A DNA stretch of 8,096 bases, taken from Bacteroidales bacterium. Lineage in GTDB: Bacteria; Bacteroidota; Bacteroidia; Bacteroidales; UBA932. The stretch's first letter is position 1. Each line of letters starts with the position of its first letter. The stretch lies in NCBI GenBank assembly GCA_017429885.1, contig JAFROA010000195.1:1-8096 (forward strand), in the 5' to 3' direction. Below the pieces are notes generated by a model that saw only the letters and a program-made list of their open reading frames with translations, had not been told where the DNA came from and did not search any database. This document shows, piece after piece, positions 7,001-8,096 of this stretch. Position numbers and translations under genes: made by a program.

Positions 7001-7014
7001 CCTTTGTACTTTTG
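6982..7014 (+). promoter_or_regulatory. Putative promoter of the CotH-family lipoprotein gene
   Basis: TTTG (6982-6985), a 21-base spacer and TACTTTTG (7007-7014) fit the Bacteroidetes -33/-7 consensus fully, including spacing. Transcription would start near 7019-7021, leaving about 20 bases before the ATG at 7040. Confidence 0.7.
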
Positions 7015-7039
7015 TATAGGGTAATAAGTATTGACAAAT

Positions 7040-8096
7040 ATGACCAACATCTTCTCATTCGAGGTCAAGTTGGGACTCCGCGATATTTACTGGCACATCG
7101 CAGTATCGCTTTTGGTGTTGCCGCTTCTTTTCTCCTGCGGGAAAGAGGAAGAAAGCCCGTCTACCCATCCAGCCGTTGAGGAACCCAAGGAGGCTGTCCT
7201 CCCCGAGCTTAATATCAACCTTCCTCAAGGTCATGAAATTAACAGCAAGACAGTTTGGGTCGAGAACGCTACCGCCAGCCTGGTTTCCGAAAACGGGAAT
7301 ATCACCAAGCTCGGAGGCGCGAAAATAAAGGGCAGGGGGAATTCCACGTGGAACTATCCAAAGAAGCCTTACGCCTTGAAACTGGACAAGGATGCTTCTC
7401 TCTTAGGAATGCCGGCTGGCAAGAGGTGGGATCTCCTGGCCAATTACATTGACAGGACAGAGATTCGCAACGCCGTGGCTTTCGAGGTGGCCAACAAGAC
7501 AAAGTCCCTTGAATGGACCCCGAAAGGAAGGTTCGTCAAGCTGTACATCAACATGATATATCATGGCGTCTACTACTTGTGCGAGCACATCAAGATTGAC
7601 AAAAACCGCTTGAACCTGCATGAGGGAGGATACCTTCTTGAGCTCGATGTCTACTATGACGAGGATTTCAAATTCAAGTCCGACTCCCTTGGCCTTCCGG
7701 TACAGATCAAGGACTGGAAGGGTGGAGAGATGACAGAGGAGCGTCTGTCCGGAATAGAAAAAGAGTTCAACGAGATTGAGTCCTTGATTATTTCCGAGGA
7801 TAGGGCTACTAACGGGTGGCAGAACCTCGTGGATATGGACACCTTTATCGACTGGTGGTTCGCATATGAACTTTCAGAATGTGGTGAGCCTTCGGGACCG
7901 AAAAGCAGTTACATGTACCGCGACAAAGGAGGAAAACTCAAGGCCGGACCCGTGTGGGATTTCGACTGGGGCACATTCCGAAGCGGAGCGGATGTGACCC
8001 ATTTCCGCATTAAGAAAGCCATCTTTTACAAATATCTATTTCAGGATCCTTCATTCGTGAAAAGAGTCAAGGAAAAATGGTCGGAAAGTAAATCTG
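7040..8096 (+). CDS. CotH-kinase-family surface lipoprotein (3' truncated)
   Basis: The frame from ATG 7040 stays open to the window edge (352 residues, no stop). The N-terminus has a hydrophobic segment (~20-31) ending in the lipobox L-F-S-C with Cys33. This is followed by G-K-E-E-E, which fits the Bacteroidetes lipoprotein export signal X-K-(D/E)2 for display on the cell surface. The n-region is long (~19 residues), so an internal start is conceivable, though the promoter spacing suits this ATG. CotH-domain marks are I-K-G-R-G-N-S-T-W (96-104), K-K-P-Y-A-L-K-L just after, D-W-W-F-A-Y-E-L (271-278) and G-P-V-W-D-F-D-W-G with acidic D307 and D309, a conserved D-x-D likely to bind metal. CotH proteins are atypical kinases, known in Bacillus for phosphorylating spore coat proteins; in Bacteroidetes their substrates are unknown. 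It is divergent from the uronate operon. Further domains downstream cannot be seen. Confidence 0.88.
   Translation, partial: MTNIFSFEVKLGLRDIYWHIAVSLLVLPLLFSCGKEEESPSTHPAVEEPKEAVLPELNINLPQGHEINSKTVWVENATASLVSENGNITKLGGAKIKGRGNSTWNYPKKPYALKLDKDASLLGMPAGKRWDLLANYIDRTEIRNAVAFEVANKTKSLEWTPKGRFVKLYINMIYHGVYYLCEHIKIDKNRLNLHEGGYLLELDVYYDEDFKFKSDSLGLPVQIKDWKGGEMTEERLSGIEKEFNEIESLIISEDRATNGWQNLVDMDTFIDWWFAYELSECGEPSGPKSSYMYRDKGGKLKAGPVWDFDWGTFRSGADVTHFRIKKAIFYKYLFQDPSFVKRVKEKWSESKS

Larger units (their letters stand above)
6964..7017. repeat. 17-base imperfect inverted repeat spanning the divergent promoters
   Basis: ATACAAAAATACAAATG (6964-6980) is the inverted counterpart of 7001-7017, agreeing at 15 of 17 positions, with a 20-base spacer. 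Each arm contains two copies of TACAAA (or TTTGTA on the other side) spaced 8 bases apart: 6965-6970, 6973-6978, 7003-7008 and 7011-7016. The arms include the -7 boxes of both promoters, so part of the symmetry comes from the promoters themselves. Binding of a symmetric regulator is possible but unproven. Confidence 0.6.

Noticed and set aside
7040..8096. Spore-coat function for the CotH-like protein
   Set aside because: Nothing else suggests sporulation, and the lipoprotein signal and phylum point to a different role; only the kinase-like family assignment is kept.
1..8096. CRISPR array, tRNA/rRNA genes, insertion sequence or prophage
   Set aside because: No regularly spaced repeats, no recognisable RNA gene and no transposase, integrase or phage-like reading frame was found on either strand.

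Overview
The window looks like chromosomal DNA of a Bacteroidota bacterium, most likely a gut-type member of the Bacteroidales. Four things point there. Promoters fit the Bacteroidetes -7 element TAnnTTTG. Starts lack Shine-Dalgarno sequences and have A/T-rich leaders. Two lipoproteins have Bacteroidetes-style signal sequences. The gene families (DUF5009, PepSY-like, ExuT with a long TM3-TM4 loop, UxaC) have their closest remembered relatives in this phylum. Species cannot be set from the sequence.

Layout. (1) Bases 2-316 hold the 3' end of a + strand multi-pass membrane protein of the DUF5009 type. (2) Bases 322-1001 (- strand) hold a type II toxin-antitoxin pair, a ribbon-helix-helix antitoxin followed by a PIN-domain VapC-like toxin, with a repeat-rich operator/promoter at 1002-1062. 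(3) Bases 1172-2137 (+) encode a secreted lipoprotein made of two PepSY-like units. (4) Bases 2138-2326 are a convergent intergenic region with a strong bidirectional terminator-like hairpin and a short dispersed-type repeat. (5) Bases 2327-6924 (- strand) form a tight four-gene hexuronate operon, in transcription order uxaC, kdgK, kdgA, exuT-like transporter. (6) Bases 6925-7039 hold two overlapping divergent promoters. (7) From 7040 to the window end a + strand CotH-kinase-family lipoprotein begins and is cut off.

How the genes work together. The transporter imports glucuronate and/or galacturonate. UxaC isomerises them to fructuronate and tagaturonate. After reduction and dehydration by enzymes not encoded here, KdgK phosphorylates 2-keto-3-deoxygluconate, and KdgA splits KDPG to pyruvate and glyceraldehyde 3-phosphate. 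The middle steps (UxuA/UxuB or UxaA/UxaB) must lie outside the window. The toxin-antitoxin pair and the two lipoproteins have no evident metabolic link to the operon, but the CotH gene shares its control region.

No RNA genes, CRISPR array, insertion sequence or prophage genes were recognised. No clearly new multi-gene system is evident. The most notable items are the overlapping divergent promoters with a dyad, the toxin-antitoxin operator, and the surface-directed CotH kinase-like lipoprotein.
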